From positions 1,736,001 to 1,800,000 of the forward strand of contig OZ241842.1 of assembly GCA_965202675.1 (NCBI GenBank): a DNA stretch of 64,000 bases, written 5' to 3'. Shown here piece by piece: positions 45,244 through 57,625 of the stretch. Under the pieces are notes generated by a model, which searched no databases, was not told where the DNA came from, and saw nothing but the letters and a program-made list of their open reading frames with translations. The stretch's first letter is position 1. The number at the start of each line of letters is the position of its first letter. The stretch comes from CATQHD01 sp965202675 (GTDB lineage Bacteria > Actinomycetota > Acidimicrobiia > Spongiisociales > Spongiisociaceae). Both the position numbers and the translations under genes were made by a program.

Positions 45244-47140
45244 CTACCGGTCGATGAGGTAGACCGGTGTATAGCGCAGGCAGTAGTTCACCCTCACGGC
45301 ACCGGCTATTCTGAGAACAAGGGTGTTGCATGAGTCGCCGGTCTTTTTCTGGTGGAGAACGGCCAGTATCCCGCCCGTAGTGCTGTCCACGGCCATCACC
45401 CAGCCGAACCGTCCGTTCCTCACCGGACCCACGTACTGCTCCGAGTCGGAAGCATCGGCCCAGCCGCCTGCCGGCTTCTCGAACACGTACACCGAGCCCA
45501 GCCAATCGCCCGGCTGGTCATAATGGCTCCCCACCGCGACCTCGCTCCCGTCGGGGCTGAAGTCCACGTAGCCGCCAAAAAAGCCATGACCCGGGTTCCC
45601 CGCCGGCGGGGTCAACACCGCCTCAGGCTCGTTGGTAGCCGCCCAGCCTCCGGCAGGCTTGGTGAACACCGCAACCCGGCCTATCTGATCATGCTCCGCA
45701 GCATCAAAACGGTTAGGAACAGCAGGGTCACCCACCACCACTGCGTCGCCTTTCACCGCAACGCCCCGCCCCCAGGTATTGGCCGGGGCTTGCTCATCGG
45801 ACTCGGGGCGGCTCAGCCTGACCCCGCCCGCATCGTTATCATCAATATCCTCAACCCAGCCACCCGCGGGCTTGGTGAACACCGTCACAACGCCGCTCGC
45901 AGCACGGTTCGGCAGAGTGGCGGAAAAGGGAGACGACACCACCACCGTGTCTCCGTCGATGTCGATGCCCTTATAGACGCCCGTGAGGGAAGCGCCGTTA
46001 AAGGTGCTCGAGGTGAGGGAACCACCGCCGAGGTCGTGCCTCAGCCCTATCCCGTTGTTGGTCCAGACACCGCCGGAAGGACGCTCGAAAATGGACAACC
46101 CCCACCGGGACGCAACCGCGATCGTGTCCCCATCAATAGCCACCTGAAAGCCGAAATGCGAGCTGAGAGCAGGGGCGGAAGACGGCCGCGTCAAGGTCAC
46201 AGGTGTGTTGATAGTGCCCGTCCACCCGCTGGACGGCCTGACGTATGCATAGACCTTATAGTCAAAGGTACCCACCACGATGGTGTCGCCGCTGATGTCC
46301 ACCATGCTCCCGAAATACGAGTTCGACAACGCCTGATCCGCGACGGGCGGCTCCAGAATCGCCGGGCTGGCGTCGGTGATGCCGTCGTACACATACACCC
46401 GACCGGCGTTGGCGGCGCCGCCCTCTTCCTGGTAGCGGGGGCGCCCACCACGATCACCCCGTTGTCGGCCGCGACCGTATCACCGAACCGTTGCAAAAGA
46501 TTGGCATCCGTTCCCTCATCCGCCCCGAACGGAACCAACCGACCCCACTCGGGACCGGCTGTGAACCCGCTCACCTTCCTCGAGTCGGTCTGATAATCCT
46601 CAACCTTTACGTGCTCGGCGTTGTCCCGCAGCTCCTTCTCGAAATCCGCATGCAACACCGGACCCGCAGTGCCGCTGAACTGGTCGTTCGAGTCGTACTC
46701 CACCAACCACGCCGAATTGTCACCCACCAGCACCAACCGATTGTTCTCCGCGTCGGCAACCACCAAACGACCCTGCACCGATTCACCCTTCGAGGGCTCC
46801 TCAACCCAATAATGATATACCCGCTCCGCCCGGATGTCGCCGGAGCGAGCGGCCCACTTGTCCTCGTAAACCCTGTAATCCGTCAGATTGTCCTTCGCCC
46901 GGGCGGTGATCGTCTCGATCCCCGCCGCGTCCGAGTCCCGGGTATAGGAAAGGGTGGCCGCCCCCAGCCGGTTGGTGGTCCGCGCACATCTAGCCCACCC
47001 CTTCAAACCGCGGTTCGGAGTAAACAAGGACGCGTCGTAGTACAACAATCCGGTGTTCTCCGCCGGGTCGCCCATATTCCCCCCGACGCCCGCCGGGTGT
47101 CAGACGCAAACTCCACCTTCTGACGGGAAACCGGATTGCC
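45244..47140 (-). pseudogene. Headless, frameshifted paralogue of the SLH surface protein (silent cassette)
   Basis: The translated sequence parallels the C-terminal 650 residues of the 41322-44990 protein throughout, for example GDPAENTGLLYY, DKWAARSGDI, YHYWVEEPSKG.SVQGRL, NNRLVLVGDN and the ending CLRYTPVYLIDR. It has no SLH domains, signal peptide or start. Homology stops abruptly at about 47140. Two one-base deletions break the frame: near 47099 (GGGTGTCAG against GGGTCGTCAG) and at 46437-46441 (G5 against G6). Propeller residues have diverged more than the flanks. A 37-base stretch (47037-47073) is identical to 43197-43233 in the active gene. It could be a decayed duplicate or a donor for gene conversion. 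Confidence 0.85.
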
Positions 47141-47187
47141 CTTACAGGGGAGAAGGTCCGATTGAGCGTCGAGATATCTGCCGGGGA

Positions 47188-48111
47188 TTATCGGAGTGAA
47201 GAAACCGACCGGGCGGCGGGCGGAGCGGCCGCCGTTTCCTGCTCGGCGATGAGCCGGAGGGCGCCCTCCTCGATGCGGTGATACGACTCCTCTTCGCTCG
47301 GGAACGCCCCCGCCCGCACATCCTCCACCCAGCCGCCGAGCGCGTCGGCGGCCGCTTCGGCCAGCTCGGCGTACCGCCTGACGAACCTCGGGTAACGCCC
47401 GAAGTGGAGGCCGAGCAGATCATGCATGACCAGCACCTGCCCGTCGGTGTGAGGCCCGGCGCCGATCCCGATGGTGGGGGCGCCCACCCGCCGGGTGATC
47501 ACCTGCGCGAGGGCGGCCGGCATACCCTCGAGCACCAGGGCGAACACCCCGGCTTCGTCGAGCGCCTCGGCGTCGGCGATCAGCCGCCGGGCGTCGGCGG
47601 CCGCCCGGCCCTTGACCTTGTAGCCGCCCATGGAATGGACCGACTGGGGAGTCAAACCGATGTGGCCCATAACCGGTATCTCCGCCGAGAGTATCCGGCG
47701 GATCATCCCGGTGCGCTCGGCGCCCCCCTCGAGCTTCACCGCCTCGGCGCCTCCCTCCCGCACCAGGCGGGCGGCGTTGCGAAGCGTCTCGTCGGGGTTG
47801 ACGTGGAAGCTCATCCAGGGCATATCCCCTACGAGCAGGGCGTTCGGGCGGGAGCGGGCCACGGCCGCGGTGTGGTGGATCATGTCGTCGAGGGTCACCT
47901 CGTTGGTGGTCTCGTATCCGAGCACCACGTTGGCGACCGAATCCCCCACCAGGATCATGTCCACCCCGGCCCGCTCGGCGAGCATGCCGCCCGGATAGTC
48001 ATAGGCGGTAACCATCGTGAGCCGCTCACCCCCTTTGCGGGCCCGCACGGCGGGGGCGGTTGCCTTCCGGCGGGTGCGGACGGACTGCAGGGAGGGCGGC
48101 GGGTTCGGCAT
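47188..48111 (-). CDS. panB: 3-methyl-2-oxobutanoate hydroxymethyltransferase
   Basis: A 307-residue PanB, the first committed enzyme of pantothenate synthesis, adding a hydroxymethyl group from 5,10-methylene-tetrahydrofolate to 2-oxoisovalerate. It has MVTAYDYPGGMLAERAGVDMILVGDS, the catalytic-region GDMPW, the VMGHIGLTPQSV block and IGIGAGPHTDGQVLV. The N-terminal 20 residues are an Arg/Ala-rich extension. Cytoplasmic, decameric in known members. No other pan gene is in the window. Confidence 0.93.
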   Translation of the reverse strand: MPNPPPSLQSVRTRRKATAPAVRARKGGERLTMVTAYDYPGGMLAERAGVDMILVGDSVANVVLGYETTNEVTLDDMIHHTAAVARSRPNALLVGDMPWMSFHVNPDETLRNAARLVREGGAEAVKLEGGAERTGMIRRILSAEIPVMGHIGLTPQSVHSMGGYKVKGRAAADARRLIADAEALDEAGVFALVLEGMPAALAQVITRRVGAPTIGIGAGPHTDGQVLVMHDLLGLHFGRYPRFVRRYAELAEAAADALGGWVEDVRAGAFPSEEESYHRIEEGALRLIAEQETAAAPPAARSVSSLR

Positions 48112-48282
48112 GGCTGCTCCGTTCTCCCCACCTTCGAGGGTTGGGGGATGTCACCCGGCCGTCGGGCCGGGAGAGCTTTCGTTTCGGATGCCGGCTGCGG
48201 ACTTGCCCGCCTGTTGCCGGGTCGCGCCTATCCGTCCGGTATCGGCCATTCTAATGCGATCTTCGCAGGAAGTTGCCGCGGC

Positions 48283-48960
48283 TCACCAGCCGCGTTCTCT
48301 CCATTCGTCGAGCAGGGGCCGCACCGCGCCGACGGAGCCGGGCCTCGGACCGTGCAGGCCGTACCCCTCCCGGTCCGAGTGGCCCGGATAGAACTCGGCG
48401 TCGTCGTTGACCAGGGGATGGCGGAAGAGCCGGACCTCGATGCTCTCGATTATCCGGTCGAAGTCCGCCCGGTCGTTGAAGTACCCGATATCGAAGCTGG
48501 TGGCGCCGGGCCCCCCCGGAAATAGGGTGTCCCCGGAGAAGATCACCCCCGGGCTGAGGAAACAGACCGAGCCCTCGGTGTGGCCGGGGGTGTGGAGGGT
48601 GAGCAGGCTGGTCTCTCCGAGCGGGATCACCTCCCCGTCGGCCAGGTCGACGGGGGCGGCCGCAACGCCGCCGAACTTCGCCGCCATCTCATGGTCCTTC
48701 CGATGGAGCCGGAAAGCAACCCCGAGCTCCTCGACCGCCGCGTCCACCGCCTGCAGATGGTCGGGGTGCCCGTGGGTGGTCAGGATCGCCTGGATCTCCA
48801 CCCCGTCGGCCAGCTCGAGCACCCGGTCGGGCTCGGCGGCGGCGTCGATGATCACCCCCTTGCCGGTGCGGGCGCACGCCGCGACATAGGCGTTGTTGTT
48901 GAAACCGCCCACCAGCGCCGCCTTCATCAGGATGACGCCGTTGTCGAACGTCCAGGTCAT
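48283..48960 (-). CDS. MBL-fold metallo-hydrolase (glyoxalase II-like)
   Basis: A 225-residue metallo-beta-lactamase-fold hydrolase with THGHPDHL (about residues 61-68), the downstream HTPGHTEGSV and SGDTLF motifs, and the C-terminal FYPGHSDREG. This is the glyoxalase II-like subgroup that hydrolyses thioesters or sulfur-containing compounds. Cytoplasmic, no signal peptide. Located between panB and the repeat next to clpB. Confidence 0.87.
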   Translation of the reverse strand: MTWTFDNGVILMKAALVGGFNNNAYVAACARTGKGVIIDAAAEPDRVLELADGVEIQAILTTHGHPDHLQAVDAAVEELGVAFRLHRKDHEMAAKFGGVAAAPVDLADGEVIPLGETSLLTLHTPGHTEGSVCFLSPGVIFSGDTLFPGGPGATSFDIGYFNDRADFDRIIESIEVRLFRHPLVNDDAEFYPGHSDREGYGLHGPRPGSVGAVRPLLDEWRERGW

Positions 48961-49044
48961 TGCCTCACCTTACCCCGCCGCCGGGGCCTCCGACCGCGGG
49001 GCCGAGGACCCGAACAGCGGCCCTTTCTCACGCCCTAATCATGG

Positions 49045-49296
49045 AATGACAAAAAAATCCCCCCGGATCCCCCACAAGGGTATTGACCTTGTCGCACCGA
49101 TATCGGATAATGAAGAAGCCAAAACACCTCCGGTCCGCCGGGCCCGCAGACCGAGACAGGGATCATCCTCCGAACGCGACCCTGCCGGGTACTGACCGAA
49201 CGCGTCCGGACATCTGGTGGCGGCGGTGGGGGCCGGGCCCGCGAAGCGGGGCGAGGGGGCGGCGATTTTTTCGCGTTCTTGCCGGGAGCCGTCATC
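49045..49296 (-). repeat. Dispersed ~250-bp repeat, copy C (inverted)
   Basis: The reverse complement aligns with copies A (20644) and B (52714) over its whole length, including the T7 run, GATGATCCCTGT, and the palindrome (one mismatch here). Copies B and C face each other across clpB. The intervening bases to 49540 show no gene. Confidence 0.8.
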
Positions 49297-49854
49297 ATGG
49301 ATTTCCGACATCACCTCCAGTATCTCCACTCCCCCCAAATCCGGCTATCACCTCACACATGTGCTTATACTTGCAGCTCCACCAGGGGTCCTCCTTCACT
49401 CGGGGATGTGTTTCAGCGTCCGATTAAGGGGGACCCCACCCCCGATCCCGCGGATTCCCCTGCCGCCTCTCAGCCACCCCTCCCCCTCATTTCCGAAGAG
49501 CCCGTTTTTCTCGTTCTTGGCGGGGGTCTTGAGGAGGGACAGGGGCTTGAACAGGGGGTTTGCAGGGAAAGAAGGGTTCGGGTTTGCGCGGCGTCGGCGG
49601 TTTCTCTGTAAGACGACCGGGGGTAAGAGGAGCACGGACAGGAGACGCCTTCGCCGTTTCCGCCGGCGGGCGCAGCGCCCCGCCGTCTCGTCAAGCAGAC
49701 CTTCCAACAGCTGCCGGTGCCGGGACACCTCCCGGCGCCCTATCCGCGCACCCTCTTAATCTTATATAACTCGACTCAGATTTTATGGCATAATCGACTA
49801 TGAATGTGTGTTGTATGAGGTAGGAAACCCCAGCCCATCCGGGAGGAACGAGCA
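49297..49854. other. Region before clpB: inverted-repeat arm and leader
   Basis: No supported gene. A stretch at about 49540-49625 (ending CTGTAAGACGACCGGG) is inverted and diverged relative to 52536-52620 downstream of clpB, extending the flanking inverted repeat. The last 60 bases hold AT-rich promoter-like sequence (CATAAT near 49788). No CIRCE or HAIR operator is evident. Confidence 0.55.
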
Positions 49855-52515
<2,661 letters not shown>

Positions 52516-52535
52516 AAAAACACCTTGCACCCGCT

Positions 52536-52620
52536 GCGTCCGGTCGTCTTACAGAAGAAGCACCAGCACCCGCTTAGCCCGAGCCCTTCCCGCGAACCCA
52601 CTGTCAAGCCGCTTGTCAAG
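52536..52620. repeat. Diverged inverted-repeat arm downstream of clpB
   Basis: Its reverse complement resembles about 49540-49625: GGCTTGA...GGGTT(C/T)G...CTGTAAGACGACCGG. It lies between clpB and repeat copy B and extends the inverted repeat around clpB. Confidence 0.6.
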
Positions 52621-52713
52621 CCGCTATCCCCAACCTCACGGACCAAGAGCTGTGGGCGAGACTTGATCCGTCTCCTGCGAACCCGCCGGCCAAGCCCTAC
52701 CCCACCCCCGGAC

Positions 52714-52962
52714 TCCGGCAAGAACGCGAAAAATCGCCGCCCCCCGCCCCGCTTCGCGGGCCCGGCCCCCACCGCCGCCACCAGATGTCCGGACGCGTCC
52801 GGTCAGTACCCGGCAGGGTCGCGTTCGGAGGATGATCCCTGTCTCGGTCTGCGGCGCCTGCCGACCGGAGGTGCTTTGGCTCCTTCATTATCCGGCATCG
52901 GTGCGACATAGTCAATACCCTTGCGGGGGATTCGGCGGGATTTTTTTGTCATTCCGCGGATG
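52714..52962 (+). repeat. Dispersed ~250-bp repeat, copy B
   Basis: Very similar to copies A and C (see 20644). Its last 51 bases overlap the 3' end of the mftF-like frame. Confidence 0.8.
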
Positions 52963-54417
52963 GGTGCGGCGGGGTTCCCGGCGCTGTCCGGCTCGGGGGC
53001 GGCCGGTCCGGGGCAGCAAGGGCGAGAGGCGCCGGGCGCGGATGCACCCTTCCCACACTCCGCCGCAGTAGACCAGATCATCCACCGCGGCCAGCGCCGA
53101 GTACCGGATCGGATCCAGGCCGGGGCGGCGCTCCCACCATTCCGCAGCCATCCCGGCCGCGGCCAGCAACAACAGCCGGCGGCGGAGCCGGGGCAGGAGC
53201 GCTATCGCCGCCAGGGTCAGCGGCCCCCAGCTCCTGGTCAGCGCCGAGGCCAGCGGGCGGGCAGCTCCCAAGGCGCCGACCGCGAACAAATGGACGGAGA
53301 GCTTTCCGCCCCCCGGCGCCGACCGCAGGGTGCGCCGCAGCCCCAGCCAGCTCCAACCGAACAGCAGGGCGGCGGTTCTCGGCCGCCTCAGGATGACCGC
53401 CGACCAGGCCGCCAGGGTCCAAGGGGAGGCGCGCACGGAGGCCAGGGAGTCGGGATGACGCTCCGCCAGCGGCCCCGCCGCGGTTCCGTAGGCCCAGCGG
53501 CGGCGGACGATCTCCAGAGGCCGGCGGCGGTGGAGATGCCGGGAGACCAGCGAGGCGTCGTAGCGAACCGCCCACCCCGCCTGCCCGAGCCGCCACACGA
53601 AGTCCACGTCCTCGCCGAAGGAGAGGCCTATGTCGAAGCCCCCCGCGTCGGCAAAGGCCGCCCGGCGCACCGCCAGGGTGGGCGTAGGTACGTAGCCGAC
53701 GCGGCTGTCGGGCCGCACCGGACCGGACCGAGGCCCCATGTCGAGCGGGGAACGGACCGCCTCGTAACGATCCAGCCAACCGGCGGCGCAGGGTTCGACG
53801 CCCAGCACCCGGGGCGCGGCCGCGCCCAGCCCCGGGTCCGCAAAATGGGCCAGCAACCCCTGCAGGCAGTCCGGTTCGGGAATACAGTCCGCGTCCAGGA
53901 AAACGATCACCCCGCCGCCGGCCGCCGCCGCGCCGTCGTTGCGGGCGGCCGCCGGCCCCCCTCGCCGGAGGCGGCGGACCACCGAAGCCCCCGCCCGTTC
54001 GGCGGCCTCGGCGCTCCGGTCGGTGGAGGCGTCGTCCACCACTACGACCGGGCCGACGGCCGAGCCGGCCGACACCGCCGCCGGCAGCGAAGCGGCCTGG
54101 TTGTAGACCGGGATCACCACCGCAGCGGAGGGGAGGGGCGGCGGGGCCTCCGCGTCGTCCCGCCCGGCGACCGGTTCGAACACCGGATGGAGCATCCCGG
54201 CCCGGACCATTCCCAACACCATCTTTCCGGCGGGCTTATCCGACGCCCGCATCCGTCCGCCGTCCAGGATTTCATCCAATATACGGACGGCGCGAGACCT
54301 GAGCTTCAGCACCCGAACGGGGGCGCCCCCGACCAGAACCTCCGGAGAGGGCCGCCGCAAGTCCGGATCGGCAACCAGCCGGCAAGAGCGCAGCCACCGG
54401 TAGTCGGCGGCGGTCAT
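52912..54417 (-). CDS. mftF: MftF-like glycosyltransferase family 2 protein
   Basis: A 501-residue GT2 resembling MftF, which glycosylates the redox cofactor mycofactocin. The N-terminal MftB-like segment (ADPDLRRPSPEVLVGGAPVRVLKL) is followed by the GT2 core (AVVIPVYNQAASLPAAV, VVVDDASTDRS, VIVFLDADCIP). The typical VGYVPTPTLAVRRAAF, SFGEDVDFVWRLGQAGW and HRRRPLEIVRRRWAYGT block follows, then C-terminal membrane-associated helices. No mftA-E genes are in the window. The last 17 residues are encoded by dispersed repeat copy B, so the natural end was probably altered. Function inferred from the family. Confidence 0.75.
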   Translation of the reverse strand: MTAADYRWLRSCRLVADPDLRRPSPEVLVGGAPVRVLKLRSRAVRILDEILDGGRMRASDKPAGKMVLGMVRAGMLHPVFEPVAGRDDAEAPPPLPSAAVVIPVYNQAASLPAAVSAGSAVGPVVVVDDASTDRSAEAAERAGASVVRRLRRGGPAAARNDGAAAAGGGVIVFLDADCIPEPDCLQGLLAHFADPGLGAAAPRVLGVEPCAAGWLDRYEAVRSPLDMGPRSGPVRPDSRVGYVPTPTLAVRRAAFADAGGFDIGLSFGEDVDFVWRLGQAGWAVRYDASLVSRHLHRRRPLEIVRRRWAYGTAAGPLAERHPDSLASVRASPWTLAAWSAVILRRPRTAALLFGWSWLGLRRTLRSAPGGGKLSVHLFAVGALGAARPLASALTRSWGPLTLAAIALLPRLRRRLLLLAAAGMAAEWWERRPGLDPIRYSALAAVDDLVYCGGVWEGCIRARRLSPLLPRTGRPRAGQRREPRRTHPRNDKKIPPNPPQGY

Positions 54418-54438
54418 GGAAGGCGTCCACCCACCGGG

Positions 54439-55209
54439 TCAGGCGGGGAGGGCGCCGCTGAATACCCGAACGGCGGGGCCTTCGATCCAGGCAGCGCCGT
54501 CTACCAGCTCCACCCGCAGGGTTCCGCCGGGAAGCTCCGCTTGGACGACCCGTCCGGCCAGACCCAGGTGACGGGCTACAGCGGCTGCGGCGGCCGCGCC
54601 CGTTCCGCAGGCCCGGGTCTCTCCCGCCCCCCGTTCCCAGACCCTCATCCGCAGCCCGGCGCCGGACGCCGAAACGAACTCGACATTGACCCCCTCGGGA
54701 AAGGAGGGGTGGCTCTGGAGAGCCGGGCCGACCGACCCGACCGGGGCCTCGTCCAGCCGCTCCGAGGAGTCCAGGAAGGTAACCGCGTGAGGGTTGCCCG
54801 CGTCGGCGGCCGTGAAAGACCGGCCCTCGAAGTCGAAGGGGGCGCCCACCCGGCAGGGGCCGACCTCCACCCGCACCATCCCGCCTCCCAGCACCTCGGC
54901 CCGGCGGATTCCGATCGGGGTGTCCACGAGGAACTCCCTGCTGTCGGCCCAGCCCCGCTCGTAGGCGTAGGCCGCCGCGCACCGCAGCCCGTTTCCGCAC
55001 ATCTCCGCCGCCGCCCCGTCGGCGTTCCAGTACTCCATCCTGGCCGCCGCCTCCGGATGACCGCCCCCGCCCCGGCCGAGCCGGAGCACCCCGTCGGCGC
55101 CGATCCCGGTGCGCCGGCCGCACCACCGCCTGATCTGCTCGGGCGAGGGCGCCGGCCCCTCGAACACCACGAAGTCGTTGCCCAGCCCGTGCATCTTCAC
55201 GAAGTCCAA
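54439..55209 (-). CDS. dapF: Diaminopimelate epimerase
   Basis: A 256-residue DapF converting LL- to meso-diaminopimelate for lysine and peptidoglycan. N-terminal KMHGLGNDFVV, the catalytic cysteine in EMCGNGLRCAA, and the second in TRACGTGAAA are all present. It overlaps miaA by 13 bases. The miaB-miaA-dapF order is usual in actinobacteria. Confidence 0.95.
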   Translation of the reverse strand: MDFVKMHGLGNDFVVFEGPAPSPEQIRRWCGRRTGIGADGVLRLGRGGGGHPEAAARMEYWNADGAAAEMCGNGLRCAAAYAYERGWADSREFLVDTPIGIRRAEVLGGGMVRVEVGPCRVGAPFDFEGRSFTAADAGNPHAVTFLDSSERLDEAPVGSVGPALQSHPSFPEGVNVEFVSASGAGLRMRVWERGAGETRACGTGAAAAAAVARHLGLAGRVVQAELPGGTLRVELVDGAAWIEGPAVRVFSGALPA

Positions 55210-56138
55210 GGCTTCATCTCCTCGAGCATCCCCTCCAGCATCCGCCGGGCCGCCCGGCGCCGGGCGTCCGGATCATCGTCCCAATCCAGCCACCTGATCC
55301 TAGGATCCCGCCTGAAATAGGTGCGCTGCCGCTTGGCCAGATCCATGGTCGCCCGCACCGCATCCGCCCGGCCCTGCTCCAGGCTGATCTCCCCCCGCAC
55401 CACCGGGATCAGCTGGCGGTACCCCACCGCCTGCGCGGCGTTGCGGCCCATCCGCCCGTCCAGCCCCGCCGCCTCCTCCAGCAGACCCGCCTCCAGCATC
55501 CGGTCGATCCGCCCCTCCACCCGCTCCGCCAGCTTCGCCCCCGGATCGACTCCCATCGCCGCGAACGGGACCTCCGCCCGGTAACTCCTCACTCCGGCGG
55601 CCGACTCCCCGGCGGCCCGCCGGGACGGGGTTTCTCCTCCCAGCCGGATGATCTCCACCGCCCTCTGCACCCGCCGGGGGTTGGCCATATCTACATACTC
55701 CCCAGCTTCCGGATCGGCCGCCAGCAGCTCCGCCGCCGCCGCCTCGGGCGGCAGCCGGTCGACCGCCGCCCGGACCTCGGGGTCGCCGCCGGGCGGGAAC
55801 TCGAACGGATCCACCAGCGCCCGGAAATGGAGGCCGGAACCCCCCGCCATGACCAGAGGAACACCCCTCCGGCGGGCGTCGGCCATCACCCGCCGGCCCG
55901 CCCGCTGGAAATCCGCCGCCGTGTAATCGACCTCGGGCGGAACCAGATCGATCATGTGATGGGGTATCTCGGCCTGCTCGGCCGCCGAGGGTTTGGCAGA
56001 GCCGATGTCCATCCCCCGGTACACCTGCACCGAATCGACCGACAGTATCTCCGCCCCCCAGAGGCGGGCCAGGTGCATGGCCGTTTCGCTCTTGCCCGAG
56101 GCGGTGGGCCCCAGGACGGCGGGAATCGGCCCCCGCAA
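55197..56138 (-). CDS. miaA: tRNA dimethylallyltransferase
   Basis: A 313-residue MiaA, transferring dimethylallyl to adenosine 37 of tRNAs that read UNN codons. P-loop LGPTASGKSE at the N-terminus, SVDSVQVYRGMDIGSAKPS, and the C-terminal KRQRTYFRRDPRIRWLD block. It lies between miaB (9 bases) and dapF (overlap). Confidence 0.95.
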   Translation of the reverse strand: MRGPIPAVLGPTASGKSETAMHLARLWGAEILSVDSVQVYRGMDIGSAKPSAAEQAEIPHHMIDLVPPEVDYTAADFQRAGRRVMADARRRGVPLVMAGGSGLHFRALVDPFEFPPGGDPEVRAAVDRLPPEAAAAELLAADPEAGEYVDMANPRRVQRAVEIIRLGGETPSRRAAGESAAGVRSYRAEVPFAAMGVDPGAKLAERVEGRIDRMLEAGLLEEAAGLDGRMGRNAAQAVGYRQLIPVVRGEISLEQGRADAVRATMDLAKRQRTYFRRDPRIRWLDWDDDPDARRRAARRMLEGMLEEMKPWTS

Positions 56139-56147
56139 CGGCGTTCC

Positions 56148-57611
56148 TCAGGACGGGCCGCCGACCAGGTAATGGGCGGCCGTCCGGCTGATCACCACCT
56201 CCATCAGCGAGCCGGGGGGGTATTCGCCCTCCACATGCACCACCTTGTTGCCCCTGGTGCGGGCGGTCGCCGCCTGCGGATTTTTCTTGGACGGCCCCTC
56301 CACCAGCACCTCCATGCGCCTTCCCAGGTGCCGCCGGTTCCGCTCGGCGCCGATCTCGGTCTGCAGCGCCGTCAGCCGCCCGAAGCGCTCCTTGGAGGCC
56401 TCTTCGGGGACGAACCGGTCGGTCATGGCCGCCGCCCTGGTGCCGGGCCGGGGCGAGAACAGGAACATGTAGGCCTGGTCGAAGCGGGCCTCCTCCATCA
56501 CGTCCAGGGTCATCCGAAAATCTTCCTCGGTCTCGCCGGGGAACCCGACGATAACGTCGGTGGAGACGGTCAGGTCCGGAATCACCTCCCTGGCCATGGA
56601 CAGGCGGCGCAGGAACTTCTCTGCCGTGTAGCCCCGGTGCATGGCGGACAGGATGCGGTCGGAACCCGACTGGAGCGGGAAATGGAGCTGCTCGCACACC
56701 GCTTCGGTCTCGGCCATCGCCTCGGCCACCTCCGGGCGGAAATCGTTGGGATGGGGGCTGGTGAACCGGACCCGGCGGATGCCGTCCACCGCGCCCACCC
56801 GCCTCAGCAACTCGCCGAAGATGGGGCGCCGCCGGCCGTCGAGGGCCAGGTCGCGCCCGTAGGTGTCGACGTTCTGGCCCAGCAGGGTGACCTCGATCAC
56901 CCCCTCGGCCGCCAGCTGCTCCACCTCCCGGACGATGTCGCCCGGGCGGCGGCTGACCTCGCGGCCCCGGACCGCCGGGACTATGCAGAAGGTGCAGGTG
57001 TTGTTGCATCCGATCTGGACGGTCACCCAGGCGGCGTAGGACGTCTCGCGCCGGGCGGGCAGGTCGGAGGGCATGGACTCCAGCGAGTCGGCCACCTCGG
57101 TTACCGGACCCCACTCCTCGGCCTGGTCCATGAGATGCACCACCCGGTCCAGGTTGTGGGTGCCCAGCACTACGTCCACCCAGGGCGCCCGCTCCCGCAC
57201 CAGCTCCCGGTCCTTCTGGGCGGCGCACCCCCCCACCACCAGCAGGCGGCCGGCCCGCGCCTCCTTGAACTTCTTCAGCTGGCCCAGATTCCCGTACAGA
57301 CGGTTGTCGGCGTTCTCCCGGATGGTGCAGGTGTTGACGAAAACGACATCCGCCTCGTCGGCGCCGGCGGCCTTCACCATGCCGTCCGCTTCGAACAGCC
57401 CCGCCACCCGCTCGCTGTCGTGCTCGTTCATCTGGCAGCCGAAGGTGCGCAGGAAGTAGGTGCGCCCGGTGCGGGTGGGGGCGCGGCGCTCGACGGCGCG
57501 GCGGGTCGGAGGGGCCAGCGGCACCGAACGGCTCGCCCCGCCGGCCGCCGCCTCGTCCGTCCGCTCCCCTGTCACCGGCATTCGCCTTCCATTCCCGTCT
57601 CTCGTCCGCAC
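56148..57611 (-). CDS. miaB: tRNA-2-methylthio-N6-dimethylallyladenosine synthase
   Basis: A radical-SAM methylthiotransferase that acts after MiaA. The N-terminal UPF0004 domain has GCQMNEHDSER, cluster Cys in GCAAQ, the radical-SAM CNNTCTFC, and a C-terminal TRAM domain (MEVLVEGPSKKN). The first 50 residues are an Arg/Pro/Ala-rich extension; a start at residue 11 (base 57581) is equally possible. It follows rny by 15 bases on the same strand. Confidence 0.93.
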   Translation of the reverse strand: MRTRDGNGRRMPVTGERTDEAAAGGASRSVPLAPPTRRAVERRAPTRTGRTYFLRTFGCQMNEHDSERVAGLFEADGMVKAAGADEADVVFVNTCTIRENADNRLYGNLGQLKKFKEARAGRLLVVGGCAAQKDRELVRERAPWVDVVLGTHNLDRVVHLMDQAEEWGPVTEVADSLESMPSDLPARRETSYAAWVTVQIGCNNTCTFCIVPAVRGREVSRRPGDIVREVEQLAAEGVIEVTLLGQNVDTYGRDLALDGRRRPIFGELLRRVGAVDGIRRVRFTSPHPNDFRPEVAEAMAETEAVCEQLHFPLQSGSDRILSAMHRGYTAEKFLRRLSMAREVIPDLTVSTDVIVGFPGETEEDFRMTLDVMEEARFDQAYMFLFSPRPGTRAAAMTDRFVPEEASKERFGRLTALQTEIGAERNRRHLGRRMEVLVEGPSKKNPQAATARTRGNKVVHVEGEYPPGSLMEVVISRTAAHYLVGGPS

Positions 57612-57625
57612 CGCGCCGGCCGCCG

